NCBI GenBank assembly: GCA_002713365.1
Contig: PASR01000014.1
Coordinates: 187,133 to 251,132 of the forward strand
Direction: 5' to 3'
Origin: Rhodospirillaceae bacterium
GTDB lineage: Bacteria; Pseudomonadota; Alphaproteobacteria; UBA6615
DNA: 64,000 bases
Under the pieces are notes generated by a model. The model worked only from the letters and a program-made list of their open reading frames with translations. It was not told where the DNA came from and ran no database searches. The translations under genes and the position numbers were made by a program. Positions 9,330-17,894 of the stretch are shown here, one piece after another; the first letter of the stretch is position 1, and each line of letters opens with the position of its first letter.

Positions 9330-10523
9330 GTGAATAATGCTAATTCTTCGCGCATACTTATCTTTATTCTTGCGGCTATAACTGCTTTGGGCCCAATGTC
9401 TATGCAGGTTTTTCTGCCTGCTTTACCGGCTATACAAGACGCTTTTAATGTTTCTCATATGCAGGCTCAATTAGTATTGTCGGCTTCCCTTGTTTCTATA
9501 GCTATTTCAGCCCTGGCTTATGGGCCTGCTTCTGATCGATATGGAAGACGTCCCGTTATGTTAATTGGTTTAACTATTTTTTTAATAGGTAGTGTGATTT
9601 GTGTTATATCAACATCAATATGGGTGTTGATTTTTGGACGTATTGTACAGGCAATAGGCGGTGCGTCAGGAATGGTGCTTAGTAGGGCAATCATACGTGA
9701 TTTATATGACCGTGAAACAGCTGCCAGAATGTTAGCATATATGGTGACGGTTCTAGTTTTTGCTCCAATGGTTGCCCCGGTGATTGGCGGAGTAATTAAC
9801 GATCTAGCAGGGTGGAGAGCAATTTTTTGTTTTACATGCTTAGTTGGATTAGCAGCTATAACATTAGCTTATCCAAAAGTTCCTGAGACTATGGTCAAGA
9901 CTACCCATGTCCAGTCACAAAGTGGAATGTTTATTCATTTTATTACACTTATTAAAATTAGAGAATTTCTGGCTTATGCTGGCCAATTAAGTTTTGGCCT
10001 TGGAATGTTCATGGGACTAATTGGTGGCGCGCCATTTGTGGTCATAAGAGTTCTGGGTAAAAGCCCGACAGAACTGGGCTTTCTATTATTAATATTATCT
10101 GCGGGTTTTATGCTTGGAACCTTCATTACGGCCAGAATAGGTGGGGGTGTTGGTGTAGACCGAATGATAAAATTTGGAAGTATTCTATCCGTTATTTCAG
10201 GAATAATCATGTTCATATTAGTATTAGCTGGTGAATGGACAGTTTGGGCTATATTTGTCCCAAGCACTGTTATGGCTTTTGCCAATGGTTTGATTATGCC
10301 CAACGCACAAGCAGCTGCAGTTAGTATTAATCCGCAGATAGCAGGCTCAGCATCAGGTTTGATGAGTTTTATGCAAATGATGACTGGTGCAGTATTTGCT
10401 CAAACAGTGGGTGTTATACAGGATGGCACTCCTTTGCCTATGGTTTTTGTAGTTACTATTGCAGCGCTATTGGGGTTCGCTTCAATTCTTTTTTTACCAA
10501 AGACAAAGATCTCAGAGAATTAA
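9330..10523 (+). CDS. Bcr/CflA-type MFS drug-efflux transporter
   Basis: The 397-residue, strongly hydrophobic protein has the twelve-helix major facilitator layout. The loop between helices 2 and 3 carries the family motif (GPASDRYGRRPVML), and helix 1 begins with the Bcr/CflA-like segment LGPMSMQVFLPALPAIQ. It begins at GTG; no better in-frame start exists before helix 1. The family exports bicyclomycin, chloramphenicol, sulphonamides and some natural metabolites such as cysteine. It is convergent with the gamma-glutamyltransferase gene. The substrate is unknown. A second Bcr/CflA paralogue lies near 59 kb. Confidence 0.88.
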   Translation: MNNANSSRILIFILAAITALGPMSMQVFLPALPAIQDAFNVSHMQAQLVLSASLVSIAISALAYGPASDRYGRRPVMLIGLTIFLIGSVICVISTSIWVLIFGRIVQAIGGASGMVLSRAIIRDLYDRETAARMLAYMVTVLVFAPMVAPVIGGVINDLAGWRAIFCFTCLVGLAAITLAYPKVPETMVKTTHVQSQSGMFIHFITLIKIREFLAYAGQLSFGLGMFMGLIGGAPFVVIRVLGKSPTELGFLLLILSAGFMLGTFITARIGGGVGVDRMIKFGSILSVISGIIMFILVLAGEWTVWAIFVPSTVMAFANGLIMPNAQAAAVSINPQIAGSASGLMSFMQMMTGAVFAQTVGVIQDGTPLPMVFVVTIAALLGFASILFLPKTKISEN

Positions 10524-10549
10524 AAAATTAATTTTTGAGAGTTTTATTC

Positions 10550-12328
10550 TTAATCGCCCTGAGCTTTGCCTTCACGACGTGGATCTGCAGCGCCATATAA
10601 ATTTTCTTTATCAATAGCAATGACGTGCAAACCGCTATTAAGATTTCGTTGACGTATTTTATGTCCGCGTTTGATTAGTGGTTTTGTAAAAGTGATTGCT
10701 TTTGTTTCAAGCTCAATTTCAGTATCAGTATTACGGTTGACTACGTGACCTAGGTTAATAGCTGTTTGTATGTCCAAGCCCCAGTCTAATACTGCAATAA
10801 GTGTTTGAGCTACATAGCTGATTATTCGACTACCACCTGGCGATCCAATTATTAAAATAAGATTACCTTCACGATCGAATACCATGGTTGGAGACATAGA
10901 ACTACGCGGTCGTTTGCCTGGTTGAACTCGGTTAGCAACTAGTTTGCCATCTATCTTAGGTAAAAATGAAAAATCTGTTAGTTCACTATTTAGTAAAAAC
11001 CCTCTTACCATTATTTGCGAACCAAAAGCTCCCTCAATGGTAGTTGTCATAGATACTGCATTACCTTCTTTATCTATAATTGAAATATGGCTAGTACCAG
11101 GCCTTCCAATTGATGAATCTGGAATATAACTAGACTTTGTTTTCTGTGGAAGGGCTCCTGCCATAGCGGGAACCGATATTGATGAACTTAAGTTAATTAG
11201 TTTTGCTCTCTCTGATAAGTAGGACTTATCGAGTAATGCACTTATTGGTACGGGTACAAAATCAGAGTCTGCTATGTAGAGTGCTCGGTCAGCAAAAGCT
11301 AGTTTCCCAGCTTCAATTATAATATGCCAGCTATCTATACTGTCCGGCCCGAGTTTTGGAAGATTAAAATTTTCTAGTATTCCAAGTATTTGTCCAATAC
11401 TAATAGCTCCAGAGCTTGGAGGAGGCATACCACATACTTTATATTTTCTATAGGTATGACATATAGGTTTTCGTTTTATTACTTTATAGTTTTTTAGATC
11501 TGATAACTTAAGTTTTCCCGGATTTCTGTTGTTGCTTACAACCTCGGTTATTATGTCTTTAGCTATTTCACCCTGATAGAATATCTGTGAGCCGTGATTA
11601 GCAATTTTAGATAAGGTTTCAGCAAAAATTCTATTTTTTATGACATCTCCTGGTCTAAGAGTTTTTCCTGAGGGAAAAAAATAGTCAGCGGAGGCTTTAT
11701 TCGTTTGTATCCTTTTTTTCCGTTTGCCTTTTAATGAATTTATTAGTCGAGTAGAGGCCGGAAAACCATTGTTTGCTATTGCTATAGCTGGTTGGAATAA
11801 TCTTGTCCAAGGCAAACGACCGTGAGCTTTATGTACTCGTTCTAAAAGAGCCAATGTTCCAGGAACTCCAACAGATCGACCACCTATAGCGGCATCATAA
11901 AATCTCATACTTTCTCCCTCAGAAGTTAAAAATAGTTTTTCTGTAGCTTCTGCAGGAGCTGTTTCACGTCCGTCATAGGTTAGAAGTTCTTTGGTTTTGC
12001 CATCTAAATACATTAGAAATGCACCCCCACCTATGCCAGAGCTTTGGGGCTCTACTAAGTTAAGAACTAATTGTGTGGCTATTGCCGCATCAACAGCCGA
12101 ACCGTTTTCTCTAAGCATCTCAATGCCTGCGGAAACAGCTGCCGGATGAGCTGCGACCACCATATGATTTTTAGCTTTAATAAGGTTTTGTGAAATTAGT
12201 TTATAACCATCTTCTGGTTGTAAGTCCTGGGAATATGCTGAAGAGGTTAAAAATAATGAAAACAAAATAACTTTGTAGAAAAAGTATTTAAGGTCTCTTA
12301 GGAAGTTTATATTTAAAAAGTCGTACAT
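10550..12328 (-). CDS. ggt: gamma-glutamyltransferase
   Basis: The 592-residue precursor hydrolyses or transfers the gamma-glutamyl group of glutathione. An N-terminal hydrophobic segment ending near SSAYSQ (about residue 34) is a signal peptide, so the enzyme should be periplasmic. The autoprocessing nucleophile is Thr412 in PGTSHIS, which begins the small subunit. Arg121 in RETAPAE and the GSPGGSRI loop near 496-503 bind the glutamyl carboxylate. The C-terminus ends with the typical ADPRREGKAQGD. All key residues are intact. It is divergent in function but close in position to the 5-oxoprolinase-like gene, suggesting gamma-glutamyl or glutathione salvage. Confidence 0.95.
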   Translation of the reverse strand: MYDFLNINFLRDLKYFFYKVILFSLFLTSSAYSQDLQPEDGYKLISQNLIKAKNHMVVAAHPAAVSAGIEMLRENGSAVDAAIATQLVLNLVEPQSSGIGGGAFLMYLDGKTKELLTYDGRETAPAEATEKLFLTSEGESMRFYDAAIGGRSVGVPGTLALLERVHKAHGRLPWTRLFQPAIAIANNGFPASTRLINSLKGKRKKRIQTNKASADYFFPSGKTLRPGDVIKNRIFAETLSKIANHGSQIFYQGEIAKDIITEVVSNNRNPGKLKLSDLKNYKVIKRKPICHTYRKYKVCGMPPPSSGAISIGQILGILENFNLPKLGPDSIDSWHIIIEAGKLAFADRALYIADSDFVPVPISALLDKSYLSERAKLINLSSSISVPAMAGALPQKTKSSYIPDSSIGRPGTSHISIIDKEGNAVSMTTTIEGAFGSQIMVRGFLLNSELTDFSFLPKIDGKLVANRVQPGKRPRSSMSPTMVFDREGNLILIIGSPGGSRIISYVAQTLIAVLDWGLDIQTAINLGHVVNRNTDTEIELETKAITFTKPLIKRGHKIRQRNLNSGLHVIAIDKENLYGAADPRREGKAQGD

Positions 12329-12417
12329 TAATCATAGATTACCTTAATTAATTCTATTACAAAGTTGGGTTAACCATAATATTTTTACTAAATACTGGGT
12401 TATAAGTTTATAAATCA

Positions 12418-12660
12418 CTATAATTTATGAATATTTTGTAAAACGTACACACGCAGTGCACTAGATAAGCTGCCTTTGCAATGCTGATCAATTTCCGTTA
12501 TTAGTTGATTAACTGATTTGTGCCGTTGTAAGGCCAAACTTCGTAATTTATCCCAGAAGATTGTTTCTAGAGAAACGCTAGTGCGATGCCCTGAAACGAC
12601 TACGGATCTTTTCTTTATAAGATCCTGATCATAGAGATAGTCAGTTACCTGTAAATTCAT
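12418..12660 (-). CDS. ribbon-helix-helix domain protein
   Basis: The 80-residue protein contains a ribbon-helix-helix segment of the RHH_4 type ([19 protein letters not shown] then [11 protein letters not shown]), a fold commonly used for DNA binding. I start it at the ATG whose last bases overlap the fumC stop as ATGA, which implies translational coupling; a longer in-frame start at 12693 would run 36 bases into fumC. Small RHH_4 proteins are found beside housekeeping genes in alphaproteobacteria, but their target is not known. It is the last gene of the sspB-fumC strand group. Confidence 0.75.
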   Translation of the reverse strand: MNLQVTDYLYDQDLIKKRSVVVSGHRTSVSLETIFWDKLRSLALQRHKSVNQLITEIDQHCKGSLSSALRVYVLQNIHKL

Positions 12661-14051
12661 TTTGGTTCTATCATGTATTCTGGTCTCACCCATTCATCAT
12701 ATTGTTCAGGCGTTAGTAGGCCTAATGAAATAGCTGATTCTTTTAGCGTAGTTCCATCTCCATATGCCTTCTTCGCGACTTTTGCGGCATTATCATACCC
12801 AATGTGGGGGTTTAATGCTGTCACTAACATCAATGACTGTTCCATTAGGAGATTAATATGCTCTTTATTGGCGATGATTCCATCAACACAGCGCTCTGCA
12901 AAACTACGAGCTGCGTCGCCAAGAAGTTGAATTGATTGTAGCAGATTATAAATTATAACAGGCTTGAACACATTTAGTTCAAAATGTCCGTTACTACCTG
13001 CAACAGTGACCGAAACATGATTACCCATAATTTGTGCAGCAACCATTGTAATTGCCTCAGATTGTGTTGGGTTTACTTTCCCTGGCATGATTGATGATCC
13101 TGGTTCATTGGCAGGTAATGTTAATTCCCCAATTCCACTGCGAGGACCTGAACCTAAAAGACGGATATCGTTAGCAATCTTCATAACTGCAGTTGCCCCG
13201 ACATTCAATGCACCTGAAACGGCAACAAGCGTATCATGAGCTGCTAGTCCAGCAAATTTATTAGGCATAGTTATGAAATTTTTTCCAGTTATATTACTGA
13301 CTTCTTCTGCGAATCTTTCGGAAAATCCGAGTGGCGCATTTAGGCCTGTTCCAACTGCTGTTCCCCCCTGAGCCAATTTAAGTAATTCAGGTATATGACG
13401 TCTTACTTCTTCTATTACATTATCTATTTGAGCAACGTAACCGGAAAATTCTTGTCCTAAAGTGAGTGGGGTTGCGTCTTGTGTATGCGTACGGCCGATT
13501 TTAATAACTTCGTTAAATTCTTTTTCTTTTTTTGATAGAGAAGTAGATAATTTTTTTAGCGAAGGTAACAGCTGATTTTCTATTTCTAACGCGCTAGAAA
13601 TATGCATAACTGCTGGAAAACTATCATTAGATGATTGGCTAAGATTGACGTGGTCATTAGGATGAACTGGTGATTTATCTCCTCTTTTACCACCAAGAAT
13701 TTCATTGGCCCTATTTGCTATGACCTCATTTGCATTCATATTAGTCTGAGTACCTGACCCGGTTTGCCAAACAACTAAAGGAAAATTATCGTCTAATTTT
13801 CCATCGATGATTTCTTGTGCAGCTTGATCAATTGCTAAAGCTAATTTTTTGTCTAGTTTCTTTAAGTCAAGATTTGCCCTAGCAGCGGCCTGTTTTTGAA
13901 TGCCAAACGCATGAATAAGTGATAATGGCATCTGTTCATTGCTAATTGGAAAATTTTCTATACTTCTTTGTGTTTGAGCTCCCCAATACTTGTTAATTGG
14001 TACTTCTATTTTGCCCATAGTGTCAGATTCGATTCGGGTGTTGGGAGCCAT
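12657..14051 (-). CDS. fumC: class II fumarate hydratase
   Basis: The 464-residue enzyme interconverts fumarate and malate in the citric acid cycle. It carries the aspartase/fumarase superfamily signature [11 protein letters not shown] around residues 317-327, the [14 protein letters not shown] active-site segment and [17 protein letters not shown]. Its length matches E. coli FumC (467 residues), a homotetramer without an iron-sulphur cluster. It follows sspB on the same strand after 90 bases and overlaps the ribbon-helix-helix gene by four bases. Confidence 0.97.
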   Translation of the reverse strand: MAPNTRIESDTMGKIEVPINKYWGAQTQRSIENFPISNEQMPLSLIHAFGIQKQAAARANLDLKKLDKKLALAIDQAAQEIIDGKLDDNFPLVVWQTGSGTQTNMNANEVIANRANEILGGKRGDKSPVHPNDHVNLSQSSNDSFPAVMHISSALEIENQLLPSLKKLSTSLSKKEKEFNEVIKIGRTHTQDATPLTLGQEFSGYVAQIDNVIEEVRRHIPELLKLAQGGTAVGTGLNAPLGFSERFAEEVSNITGKNFITMPNKFAGLAAHDTLVAVSGALNVGATAVMKIANDIRLLGSGPRSGIGELTLPANEPGSSIMPGKVNPTQSEAITMVAAQIMGNHVSVTVAGSNGHFELNVFKPVIIYNLLQSIQLLGDAARSFAERCVDGIIANKEHINLLMEQSLMLVTALNPHIGYDNAAKVAKKAYGDGTTLKESAISLGLLTPEQYDEWVRPEYMIEPK

Positions 14052-14141
14052 TTTAACCTCTTTTAATAACTTCTGCTTTCTATATGAATGTGAATGCTAT
14101 GAGGTAACATCTTAAATTCTTATTGAGAAAAACATATGTGT

Positions 14142-14681
14142 TTATTTTTTACGAAATGTTTCTATACTTACTATTTCTGCACTTTTTTTAATGGTATTTT
14201 CGTCGCTATCATTATCTGCTTCTTTAATATTAGCTGTTGCCGGAATATTATCGCTTTTTATTTTATCTGATGGGTTTTGCTCATTTTCTTGAGAATTTGT
14301 GTTGAATTCTGAGCCTTGTGCCAAATCATTGGCTGAAAATTGAAGACCAAACTTAACGGATGGATCTACAAATGCCTTTAGCGCGGCAAACGGCACCGTC
14401 ATTTCAACAATTTTATTATCAAAACTTAAGCTGACGCTAAATTCAAAAACATTTACTCGTAAATTCCAATACTGGTGTTGTATTATTATGGTCATTTCAT
14501 CGGGATAACGCTCCAGTAAAAAGTCAGGCATAATGATCCCCGACGCACCGGTACGAAACGTGATATAAAAGTGATGATCCCCAGGAAGTCCATGCTCAAT
14601 AGTGTTTTCTAAGGCTCGACGAACTACGCCTCTTAAAGCATCTTCAACCATAAGGTCATATTTGAGAAAATTATTATTCAT
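14142..14681 (-). CDS. sspB: SspB, ClpXP adaptor for ssrA-tagged proteins
   Basis: The 179-residue protein matches alphaproteobacterial SspB. It has an N-terminal substrate-binding domain (residues 1 to about 115, with GASGIIMPDFLLERYP and MTIIIQHQYWNL) followed by a long acidic, low-complexity linker. The short C-terminal tail (SAEIVSIETFRKK) is the piece that docks on the ClpX zinc-binding domain in the family. SspB delivers tmRNA-tagged polypeptides to ClpXP. The gene for the tag RNA itself lies directly upstream on the same strand, an informative functional linkage. Confidence 0.9.
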   Translation of the reverse strand: MNNNFLKYDLMVEDALRGVVRRALENTIEHGLPGDHHFYITFRTGASGIIMPDFLLERYPDEMTIIIQHQYWNLRVNVFEFSVSLSFDNKIVEMTVPFAALKAFVDPSVKFGLQFSANDLAQGSEFNTNSQENEQNPSDKIKSDNIPATANIKEADNDSDENTIKKSAEIVSIETFRKK

Positions 14682-14769
14682 AGTGATGATGGAAGCGAAA
14701 TGTTTCCTTTACGTCAATGCCAATGATCATGATTATTTAAAAAAATATTAAATTATACCTGTATATCGC

Positions 14770-14803
14770 AAAAGTGGGGGGCTTCTGTTGCCCGGTGCCC
14801 CCC
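14770..14803 (-). terminator. hairpin at 3' end of ssrA (terminator or terminal helix)
   Basis: On the minus strand GGGGGGC pairs with GCCCCCC across a 14-base loop, followed by ACTTTT. It can serve as the terminator of the tmRNA precursor or as a helix of the mature coding piece; the two roles are not exclusive. Confidence 0.55.
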
Positions 14804-15031
14804 GAACCGCGCTTATCGACGCTTATTAGGCGGCAACAGCGGTGGGCTCAACATTATCGTTGGCACCTATAGTAATGGCCCGATAACGACGGTACCATGC
14901 CGAGTGAAAGTTAAACCTTTACGCGCGCGTCGATCCTATTTCACCCCCCTAAAAACTTCATACTAAAGACCAAATAAATTTGGTGGAGGTGCCGGGTACC
15001 GCCCCCGGGTCCGCATCGTTTATTATGTAGA
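14776..15031 (-). ncRNA. ssrA: two-piece circularly permuted tmRNA
   Basis: On the minus strand the acceptor piece comes first. It has a 5-bp T-arm stem CCGGG/CCCGG around the 7-base loop GGCGGTA, then CACCTCC, A and an encoded CCA ending at 14981. After an intervening segment of about 30 bases the coding piece begins with GGGGGTGAAATAGGATCGACG, whose first seven bases pair with CACCTCC (one G-U pair). The tag frame runs from the resume codon GCC at 14864 to TAA at 14826 and encodes ANDNVEPTAVAA, so with the tmRNA-borne Ala the tag is AANDNVEPTAVAA. CGC and GTTTA of the coding piece can pair with TAAAC and GCG before the T-arm. The ends are approximate. Confidence 0.92.
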
Positions 15032-15234
15032 ACGTTTATCACTATATCTGGGAAAACCCAGCAAAATATTTATAGTCAATAAATAAGCTTGAAGGAAGGG
15101 GTTCATAGGTTTTAAAACGTGATAATGTTTTCCACAGATATTACATTTTTATAATTAGATTTTAGAGATATAATATATTTGTGAAGGTGTGCTTAGTATA
15201 AAATTTCATACAAAAATCGATTGAGCTCATAAGA

Positions 15235-16029
15235 ATGCAACAATATTTAGATCTACTGAATCATGTGCGATATAACGGTGTTGAACGCCCAGATAGAACT
15301 GGTACGGGAACATTAAGTGTATTTGGAGCGCAGATTCGATTTGATTTATCAGACGGGTTTCCAATACTTACTACCAAACGACTCCACTTAAAATCAATAA
15401 TTTACGAATTACTTTGGTTTTTAAAAGGCAGCACTAATATATCTTATTTAAATGATAATGGCGTAACTATTTGGGATGAATGGGCCGATGAAAATGGTGA
15501 TTTAGGGCCTATATATGGTCATCAGTGGAGGTCTTGGCCAAACCCTGATGGCGGCAGCATAGATCAGATTTCCGCCTTGATTAACCAAATCCATGATAAT
15601 CCGGAATCTAGAAGGCTTATTGTTAGTGCTTGGAATGTTCCGGATATATCTACTATGGCTTTACCTCCATGCCATTGTCTTTTTCAATTTTATGTAGCTA
15701 AGGGAAAACTTTCTTGCCAATTGTATCAGAGAAGTGCTGATATTTTCTTAGGAGTGCCTTTTAACATTGCTTCCTACGCGCTTCTTACCTTAATGATAGC
15801 TCAGGTATCCGGACTTGAGCCAGGAGAATTTATCCATACTTTTGGTGATACTCATCTTTATTTAAATCATATTGAACAAGCTGAAGAGCAGTTGCAAAGA
15901 CCGCCATTAGGATTGCCAAAAATGTATTTGAATCCAAATATTGATAATATTTTTGATTTTGATTTTAGTGATTTTCAATTGGAAGGTTATAAGTTCCATC
16001 CGCATATTCCGGCTAAAGTAGCTGTTTAA
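15235..16029 (+). CDS. thyA: thymidylate synthase
   Basis: The 264-residue enzyme methylates dUMP to dTMP with methylene-tetrahydrofolate. It has the same length as E. coli ThyA and the catalytic Cys146 in [12 protein letters not shown], together with the RRLIVSAWN phosphate-binding arginines, the [13 protein letters not shown] segment and a C-terminal [10 protein letters not shown] tail. The next gene, dihydrofolate reductase, starts five bases later, so the pair regenerates folate as one operon. A TATAAT hexamer about 60 bases upstream may belong to its promoter, but no good -35 element accompanies it. Confidence 0.98.
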   Translation: MQQYLDLLNHVRYNGVERPDRTGTGTLSVFGAQIRFDLSDGFPILTTKRLHLKSIIYELLWFLKGSTNISYLNDNGVTIWDEWADENGDLGPIYGHQWRSWPNPDGGSIDQISALINQIHDNPESRRLIVSAWNVPDISTMALPPCHCLFQFYVAKGKLSCQLYQRSADIFLGVPFNIASYALLTLMIAQVSGLEPGEFIHTFGDTHLYLNHIEQAEEQLQRPPLGLPKMYLNPNIDNIFDFDFSDFQLEGYKFHPHIPAKVAV

Positions 16030-16034
16030 AGGCC

Positions 16035-16544
16035 ATGGGGTTTAGTATTTCGCTTATTGTTGCAGTTTCAGAAAATGGGGTTATTGGTCATAATGGGCGA
16101 TTACCTTGGCGCATACCTGAAGACCTTAAGCATTTTAAATCTATAACTATGGGTAAACCAATTATAATGGGACGGCTAACATTCGAGTCTATCGGTACTG
16201 CGTTAGAAGGTCGTCAAAATATTGTAATATCTCGATCAAAAGGAAACATTAATGATGAGGTTGAAGTTGCTTGCAGCCTTGATAAGGCTTTAGAGATAGC
16301 TGGTAGGGCTAAGCCTGAAGAAGTAATGATAATAGGAGGTGGTGAAATTTATAAACTAGCATTAAATAGAGCACACCGAATATATGTCACAGAAGTTCAC
16401 ATTGATGTTAAAGGAGATGTTAAATTTCCTAAACTGGAATCAAAATATTGGAGAGAAGTTTCCCGTAAGTTTATTCCTGCTGGAGGTAATACTCCTGGAC
16501 ATAGTTTCGTAGTTCTTGATCGTAATTCTTCAAATTTTCAATAA
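16035..16544 (+). CDS. folA: dihydrofolate reductase
   Basis: The 169-residue enzyme reduces dihydrofolate with NADPH. The N-terminal LPWRIPEDLKHFKSIT contains the acidic substrate-protonating residue and the Met20-like loop. KPIIMGRLTFESIG forms the NADPH-binding arginine helix and MIIGGGEIYKLAL the Gly-Gly turn. It is five bases after thyA, with AAAGG before the ATG. Together the two genes make dTMP and restore tetrahydrofolate. Confidence 0.96.
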   Translation: MGFSISLIVAVSENGVIGHNGRLPWRIPEDLKHFKSITMGKPIIMGRLTFESIGTALEGRQNIVISRSKGNINDEVEVACSLDKALEIAGRAKPEEVMIIGGGEIYKLALNRAHRIYVTEVHIDVKGDVKFPKLESKYWREVSRKFIPAGGNTPGHSFVVLDRNSSNFQ

Positions 16545-16588
16545 AAGGATACGCTTTTAAATTTAGTGTATTTAATAAAGAACTAGTC

Positions 16589-17692
16589 TTATTCCATGAT
16601 TATTTTAGGAGCTATGCGCGGTTGTTCACCAGACAAGGTATAGATAATTTTATTAGCTATTTGGCTGTAAATATTGGAGTAAGAACTTTCAGGTTGGCTA
16701 ATTACCACTGGTTCACCAATATCAGATTTAACTCTAATATCTAGTTCAAGTGGAATTTCTCCAAGAAAATTACAGTTGAGCTTTTCTGCTTCTATTTTAG
16801 CTCCTCCGTGTCCAAAAATGTCAGTTCTATGGCCGCAATTAGGACATAGAAAAGTACTCATATTTTCAATTATACCGAGTACTGGAACATTAACCTTTTG
16901 AAACATGTTAAGTCCTTTTCGGGCATCGATTAAGGCAATATCTTGCGGGGTTGATACTATGATAGCGCCAGCAAGAGGGACACGCTGTGCCATAGTAAGT
17001 TGAGCATCTCCAGTTCCCGGAGGCATATCCACAACTAAAATATCTATTTTACCCCAGTTTACATCTCTAAGCATTTGTTCCAAGGCACCCATTACCATAG
17101 GTCCGCGCCATATCATCGGTGTTTCTTCATCAATAAGAAAACCAATCGACATTAACTTTATTCCATGTTTTTCCATAGGTGCAATTTGTTTGTTTGGCAA
17201 AGGCTTTGGTTTTCCTTTAATGCCCAACATACGTGGGATGGAAGGTCCATAAATATCTGCATCTAACAAACCAACACTGAGACCGATCTTTTCCATAGAC
17301 AGTGCTAAATTTACTGCTGTGGTAGATTTACCTACTCCTCCTTTACCACTAGCAACAGCTACGATCCATTTAACGTCTGGTGCTAATTCCTTTTGATTAT
17401 TGGTTTCTTTTGGTTTTACCTTAGATTCAGAATTCGGAGCAGTTTTGTGAGCTGTAAGGGCTACTGTAGCAGTTGAAACCCCTGGTAAATCTAGAATTTT
17501 TACTTCTGCCGCTCGCCTAAGCGGTTCCATTATTTCTTTTTCGGAAGGATTAATTTCAATAACAAAACTTACATTTCTATCTTTTAAAATTAGGTTATTA
17601 ACCATATTTTTCTCTAGGATATTTTTATCCGTATTAGGGACATCTAATTCCGCAAGGGCAGCCCAAATATCGTCTTCCGAAATGGCTGTCAT
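16589..17692 (-). CDS. mrp: Mrp/ApbC-type Fe-S cluster carrier ATPase
   Basis: The 367-residue protein has an N-terminal MIP18/DUF59-like domain (about 1-80), a linker, and a ParA-like P-loop domain with the deviant Walker A motif GKGGVGKST at 116-124. A CxxC pair (CPNCGH, about 275-280) binds the bridging 4Fe-4S cluster in the dimer. Mrp/ApbC proteins carry Fe-S clusters to apo-enzymes. AGGAG lies about eight bases before the ATG. It is convergent with folA and divergent from hflK. Confidence 0.95.
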   Translation of the reverse strand: MTAISEDDIWAALAELDVPNTDKNILEKNMVNNLILKDRNVSFVIEINPSEKEIMEPLRRAAEVKILDLPGVSTATVALTAHKTAPNSESKVKPKETNNQKELAPDVKWIVAVASGKGGVGKSTTAVNLALSMEKIGLSVGLLDADIYGPSIPRMLGIKGKPKPLPNKQIAPMEKHGIKLMSIGFLIDEETPMIWRGPMVMGALEQMLRDVNWGKIDILVVDMPPGTGDAQLTMAQRVPLAGAIIVSTPQDIALIDARKGLNMFQKVNVPVLGIIENMSTFLCPNCGHRTDIFGHGGAKIEAEKLNCNFLGEIPLELDIRVKSDIGEPVVISQPESSYSNIYSQIANKIIYTLSGEQPRIAPKIIME

Positions 17693-17894
17693 ATTAGTAA
17701 ACTCCTATTTAGTATAAATATCTTCATTAAATTCATTGCTTATCTGGCAATAAACACAATATGGGTATGGTATAGGCTTTATAACACTCATTGAAAAGAT
17801 TAGGCTTTAGTTTCATCTATAGAATATATTATAATTTCAATTCCTATTCTATGGATGTAAAATTAGTGATTTAATACTGACAGGGGATTAACGG

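Noticed and set aside
10508-10545. Bidirectional terminator between the MFS gene and ggt
   Set aside because: There is an AT-only palindrome and a five-base outer stem with a large bulge; the structure is too weak to support a feature.
12673-12930. 85-codon frame on the opposite strand of fumC
   Set aside because: It overlaps the highly conserved C-terminal coding region of fumC and has no ribosome site; it is a shadow frame.
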